Assembly: GCF_000934685.1 (NCBI RefSeq)
Contig: NZ_JYNQ01000001.1
Location: forward strand, 3,026,501-3,090,500
DNA length: 64,000 bases
Origin: Lacinutrix sp. Hel_I_90
Lineage (GTDB): Bacteria; Bacteroidota; Bacteroidia; Flavobacteriales; Flavobacteriaceae
Direction of reading: 5' to 3'
This document shows, in pieces, positions 61,063-64,000 of the stretch (the stretch's first letter is position 1; the number at the start of each line of letters is the position of its first letter). The notes under the pieces are model-generated. The model searched no databases, was not told the origin of the DNA, and saw nothing but the letters and a program-made list of their open reading frames with translations. The position numbers and the translations under genes are program-made.

Positions 61063-63063
61063 TTATATGGAATCTATTAAGGTGTCATCTACAACATTTG
61101 GTAATGTTACTTTTAAATTTGGTTCAGCCTCCATCGCACGTTTTATTGCAAAAATTGCACCTTCATTTCTTGCCCAACTGCGTCTTGAAATCCCATTATT
61201 AACATCCCAAAATAACATGGATTTTAAACGTTTTGAAGCTTCTTTACTACCATCAAGAACCATACCAAATCCACCGTTAATAACTTCTCCCCAACCAACA
61301 CCACCACCGTTGTGGATACTCACCCAGGTAGCACCTCGAAAGCTGTCGCCAATCACATTTTGAATGGCCATATCTGCGGTAAAACGGGAGCCATCATAAA
61401 TATTTGACGTTTCTCTGTAGGGAGAGTCTGTTCCAGAAACATCATGGTGGTCACGACCTAAAATAACAGTTTCTATAGTTCCTTTTGCAATGGCTTGATT
61501 AAATGCTTCGGCAATTTTAGCACGTCCTTCGGCATCTGCGTAAAGTATCCTGGCTTGTGAGCCTACGACCAATTTGTTGTCTTGTGCACCTTTAATCCAT
61601 TGAATGTTATCTGCCATTTGCTGCTTGATCTCTTCAGGAGCCGCTTTCATAATATTTTCTAAAACTTCACAAGCAATGCGATCAGTCTTTTCTAAATCTT
61701 CAGGTTTTCCAGAGGCACAAACCCAACGGAATGGACCAAAACCATAATCGAAACACATAGGTCCCATGATGTCTTGAACATAACTTGGGTACCTAAAGTC
61801 TATCCCATTATCGGCCATAATATCTGCACCAGCTCTTGACGCTTCTAATAAAAAAGCATTGCCGTAATCAAAAAAGTAACAGCCTTTTTCAGTATGTTTA
61901 TTTATCGCATCTGCGTGACGGCAAAGTGTTTCTTTTACTTTGGTTTTAAATAGCTCAGGGGCATTAGCCATCATAGCATTAGCTTCTTCAAAAGGTATGC
62001 CTACTGGGTAATAACCACCAGCCCAGGGATTATGGAGCGAGGTTTGGTCGCTTCCAATATCTATTGTTATGTTTTCTTTATCAAAAGCTTCCCAGACGTC
62101 GACAATGTTTCCTAAGTAAGCTATAGAAACTGTTTCTTTGTTTAAAACTGCTTGGGTAACACGTTGCGTTAATGCAGCAATTGTTGTGATTTTTTCATCT
62201 ATCCACCCTTGATCTAAACGGACTTGAGTGATTTTCGGATTCACTTCAGCACAAACCGTAATGCAACCAGCAATATTACCCGCTTTTGGTTGTGCGCCAG
62301 ACATGCCTCCTAATCCTGAAGTTACAAATAAGCCGCCTATTGGAGATTTTTTAATTTTACGAAAGGCATTTAAAACAGTAATGGTCGTGCCATGTACAAT
62401 ACCCTGAGGCCCAATATACATATAGCTTCCAGCAGTCATTTGGCCGTATTGTGTTACGCCTAAAGCATTGAATTTTTCCCAGTCATCTGGTTGTGAATAA
62501 TTAGGAATCATCATGCCGTTTGTAACCACCACTCTTGGTGCTTCTTTATGTGATGGGAATACGCCCATAGGGTGACCAGAATACATGACGAGTGTTTGCT
62601 CATCGCTCATTTCGGCCAAGTATTTCATCGTCAACCTATATTGTGCCCAATTGGAAAACACACCGCCATTTCCACCATAAGTTATGAGTTCATGAGGATG
62701 TTGCGCTACAGCATAATCTAAATTATTCTGTATCATGAGCATGATCGCTGCGGCTTGTTTTGACTGTGCCGGATAATCGTTAATTGGTCTCGCATATATT
62801 TTGTACTCTGGACGAAAACGATACATGTAAATGCGTCCGTAACTATCTAACTCCTCTTTAAACTCTTTTATTAAAATGGCATGCTGTTTTTTATCAAAAT
62901 AGCGTAACGCATTACGTAGGGCTAGTTTTTCTTCTTCTTTAGACAGGATGGCTTTGCGTTTTGGCGCGTGATTTATAGAAGTATCGTGCGGCTTGGCTTG
63001 TGGTAACTCTAAAGGAATGCCTTCTAAAATTTGTTCTTTAAATGATTTATTATGTACTGACAT
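61063..63063 (-). CDS. hutU: Urocanate hydratase
   Basis: A 666-residue NAD-dependent enzyme turning urocanate into imidazolone propionate in histidine breakdown. Seen: YGGNGGVFSNWAQYRLTMKY, TAGSYMYIGPQGIVHGTT, and GFGPFRWVCASGKPEDLEKT. It is the long type (about 660-676) found in Bacteroidota and eukaryotes, over 100 residues longer than the Pseudomonas enzyme. Its ATG overlaps the TAA of the DUF5522 gene, so translation is coupled. No hutH, hutI or hutG is in the window. Confidence 0.96.
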   Translation of the reverse strand: MSVHNKSFKEQILEGIPLELPQAKPHDTSINHAPKRKAILSKEEEKLALRNALRYFDKKQHAILIKEFKEELDSYGRIYMYRFRPEYKIYARPINDYPAQSKQAAAIMLMIQNNLDYAVAQHPHELITYGGNGGVFSNWAQYRLTMKYLAEMSDEQTLVMYSGHPMGVFPSHKEAPRVVVTNGMMIPNYSQPDDWEKFNALGVTQYGQMTAGSYMYIGPQGIVHGTTITVLNAFRKIKKSPIGGLFVTSGLGGMSGAQPKAGNIAGCITVCAEVNPKITQVRLDQGWIDEKITTIAALTQRVTQAVLNKETVSIAYLGNIVDVWEAFDKENITIDIGSDQTSLHNPWAGGYYPVGIPFEEANAMMANAPELFKTKVKETLCRHADAINKHTEKGCYFFDYGNAFLLEASRAGADIMADNGIDFRYPSYVQDIMGPMCFDYGFGPFRWVCASGKPEDLEKTDRIACEVLENIMKAAPEEIKQQMADNIQWIKGAQDNKLVVGSQARILYADAEGRAKIAEAFNQAIAKGTIETVILGRDHHDVSGTDSPYRETSNIYDGSRFTADMAIQNVIGDSFRGATWVSIHNGGGVGWGEVINGGFGMVLDGSKEASKRLKSMLFWDVNNGISRRSWARNEGAIFAIKRAMEAEPNLKVTLPNVVDDTLIDSI

Positions 63064-63230
63064 TAGTTTTTTTTTGATGTATTCGTGTTTTTATTAAAAC
63101 CATAAGGACAATGTCTGCAGCCACTTTCACAACAGTAGCCCCTTTTTAGATGGTATTGCTCTGTAAAACATTTGTAACCTTCTGGGGTGAGGTAGAAATC
63201 GCCTTCTTCTATGGGAATATATTTCTTCAT
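63063..63230 (-). CDS. DUF5522 small Cys-rich protein
   Basis: A 55-residue protein that is too short for common ORF cut-offs. MKKYIPIEEGDFYLTPEGYK opens it and CCESGCRHCPYGFNKN (residues 33-48) carries four Cys arranged for a metal or iron-sulfur centre; this is the DUF5522 pattern. Its stop codon shares one base with the hutU ATG (TAATG), and a -7 box is located seven bases upstream, so the transcript is almost leaderless. A role as an iron-sulfur or zinc companion of hutU is only a guess. Confidence 0.85.
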   Translation of the reverse strand: MKKYIPIEEGDFYLTPEGYKCFTEQYHLKRGYCCESGCRHCPYGFNKNTNTSKKN

Positions 63231-63236
63231 TTGTCA

Positions 63237-63244
63237 CAAAGATA
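63237..63244 (-). promoter_or_regulatory. -7 box TATCTTTG for DUF5522-hutU
   Basis: On the minus strand TATCTTTG lies directly before GACAAATG; transcription starting at the usual distance would begin at or within a few bases of the ATG at 63230. Confidence 0.6.
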
Positions 63245-63279
63245 ATGTAAATTGGAGTGAAATTTTAATGTGACAATTA

Positions 63280-63603
63280 GTGATTTTATTTTCTAAATAT
63301 TTAGTACCTAAAGGCTACGTTGGTATAACCATTTATCCTTTCGTTTTCTTAAAACATCACGCGTTACGAAGTGACACAATATTAATTAACCATGAGAAAA
63401 TTCATTTAAGACAACAAATAGAGTTATTAGTGATTCCCTTTTATGTGTGGTATGGTATTGAATTTATTGTAAGGCTGATGCACTATAAAAATTGGAATAC
63501 TGCCTATAAAAATATATCCTTTGAGCGAGAAGCATATGTGAATGAAAACGACCTTGATTATTTAAAATCAAGGTCGTTTTGGAAGTGTTTAAAGTATTTG
63601 TAA
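63280..63603 (+). CDS. Conserved small protein with HExxH-like motif
   Basis: A 107-residue protein with two hydrophobic segments (GITIYPFVFLKHHAL; LLVIPFYVWYGIEFIVRLMH) and a histidine pair NHEKIHLRQQ (about residues 37-46) similar to the HExxH of M48/M56 peptidases (H-E-K-I-H). GTG 63280 is the likely start; no ATG is usable upstream. I recall very similar proteins in other Flavobacteriaceae (starting FSKYLVPKGY and ending SFEREAY ... KSRSFWK). Function unknown. A perfect terminator-type inverted repeat lies within its last codons. Confidence 0.75.
   Translation: MILFSKYLVPKGYVGITIYPFVFLKHHALRSDTILINHEKIHLRQQIELLVIPFYVWYGIEFIVRLMHYKNWNTAYKNISFEREAYVNENDLDYLKSRSFWKCLKYL
63545..63580. terminator. 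Terminator-type inverted repeat inside the small gene's 3' end
   Basis: Perfect 15-base arms (AAAACGACCTTGATT at 63545-63559; complement at 63566-63580) with loop ATTTAA, flanked by A and T tracts on both strands. It sits in the coding frame 23 bases before the stop of the plus-strand gene and 39 bases past the stop of the minus-strand S74 gene, which it would terminate properly. Confidence 0.8.
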
Positions 63604-63618
63604 ATAAGTTGTTACGGC

Positions 63619-64000
63619 TTATTTCTTATCTAAAAGCATTTGCTTAATCTCAGAAATTTCATTTTCTAAATGAGTGATTCTTTCTTCTTGTTGTGTAATG
63701 GTCTTTTGTTGTTCTTGGATGGCTTTTATAGCTAGCACCCCAAAGGCATCATAATTAACGCTTAAATAACCATCTATTTCATCTACAATTTCTGGAAATA
63801 ATGGCTGTACTTCTTGAGCGATAAATCCATTTTGTGAAATTTTGTTTTCGTCCCTTTTATAATGATAACTTACTGGATTTAAAGCCAAAACCTTTTCTAA
63901 AGTATAATCGCCCAAAGGAGAAATATTATCTTTAAGTCTTCTATCAGACGTTACTTGAAAAGCTCCAGAGCCATCACGTATGTATGCATGTACTGTGCCA
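63619..64000 (-). CDS. Peptidase S74 (intramolecular chaperone) domain protein, 5' end outside window
   Basis: The minus-strand frame is open from 64000 to the TAA at 63619. It begins inside the chaperone domain (YIRDGSGAFQVTSDRRLKDN, with the Ser-Lys self-cleavage pair of TSDRRLK), goes on with VLALNPVSYHYKRDENKISQ and GFIAQEVQPLFPEIV, and closes with a coiled coil (QQKTITQQEERITHLENEIS). These domains self-cleave from trimeric tail-spike, adhesin or head-fibre proteins after folding. Only the last about 126 residues are inside; the main body is to the right of the window. Confidence 0.85.
   Translation of the reverse strand, partial: GTVHAYIRDGSGAFQVTSDRRLKDNISPLGDYTLEKVLALNPVSYHYKRDENKISQNGFIAQEVQPLFPEIVDEIDGYLSVNYDAFGVLAIKAIQEQQKTITQQEERITHLENEISEIKQMLLDKK

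Noticed and set aside
1-64000. tRNA or rRNA genes
   Set aside because: No CCA-ended cloverleaf or rRNA-like conserved segment was noticed on either strand, though tRNAs can be missed by eye.

Overview
The window looks like chromosome of a marine-type member of the Flavobacteriaceae (Bacteroidota); the genus cannot be fixed from sequence alone. Reasons: AT-rich DNA, weak ribosome binding sites, several Bacteroidota-type -7 boxes (TAnnTTTG), Bacteroidota-specific families (HYC_CC_PP protein, GSCFA protein, OMP_b-brl_3 receptor, DUF5522, fused alpha/beta E1 ketoacid dehydrogenase, long-form urocanate hydratase) and lipobox-type lipoproteins. No rRNA, tRNA, CRISPR, prophage or complete insertion sequence was seen.

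Layout. 0.4-5.2 kb: two tandem cation-chloride-cotransporter-like (SLC12/APC) transporters. 5.2-6 kb: a decayed reading frame and a small VOC protein. 6.1-19.5 kb: a co-directional copper/heavy-metal island with HYC_CC_PP protein, CusA-type RND pump, TolC-type channel, Met-rich lipoprotein, DUF302 protein, UPF0718/ArsP-type permease, CopA-type P-type ATPase with duplicated HMA domain, DUF305 protein, CusB-type adaptor and HMA lipoprotein, closed by a strong hairpin terminator. 19.6-25.6 kb: a secreted protein, a SRAP-like protein without the catalytic residues, an AraC regulator and the GTPases Era and Der. 26-37 kb: an outer-membrane receptor, an operon of M23 peptidase - MerR - LemA - three TPM-domain proteins, alaS, a GSCFA protein and a DUF4230 protein. 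37-39.4 kb: a rhodanese and a long aromatic amino acid hydroxylase.

39.4-54.2 kb: a phenylacetate (paa) catabolic cluster: TetR regulator, a clear promoter with a palindromic operator, then paaE-A-B-C-D-G-H, a truncated four-helix-bundle gene, paaI, a zinc metallopeptidase, paaJ, paaZ (with an extra C-terminal domain), a GIY-YIG gene, an enoyl-CoA hydratase and paaY. The spacers here are unusually long and filled with several families of short imperfect palindromic repeats; one repeat supplies a start codon. No phenylacetate-CoA ligase (paaK) is present in the window. 54.2-59.7 kb: branched-chain amino acid catabolism (Lrp regulator, E2, IlvE-type aminotransferase, fused E1). 59.8-64 kb: a small acidic lipoprotein, a DUF4136 lipoprotein, hutU with a 55-residue DUF5522 partner, a small membrane protein whose 3' end encodes a perfect terminator hairpin, and the C-terminal end of a peptidase-S74 chaperone-domain protein that runs off the window.

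Together the right half is an amino-acid and aromatic degradation region (Phe/Tyr hydroxylation, phenylacetyl-CoA to acetyl-CoA and succinyl-CoA, branched-chain ketoacids, histidine), while the left half is a metal-resistance and ion-transport region. The most notable items are the repeat-loaded paa cluster with its PaaR-like operator, the three-domain PaaZ, the residue-stripped SRAP protein, the terminator embedded in a coding region, the heptanucleotide repeat inside cusA, and a DUF302 gene that seems to have lost an N-terminal membrane anchor.
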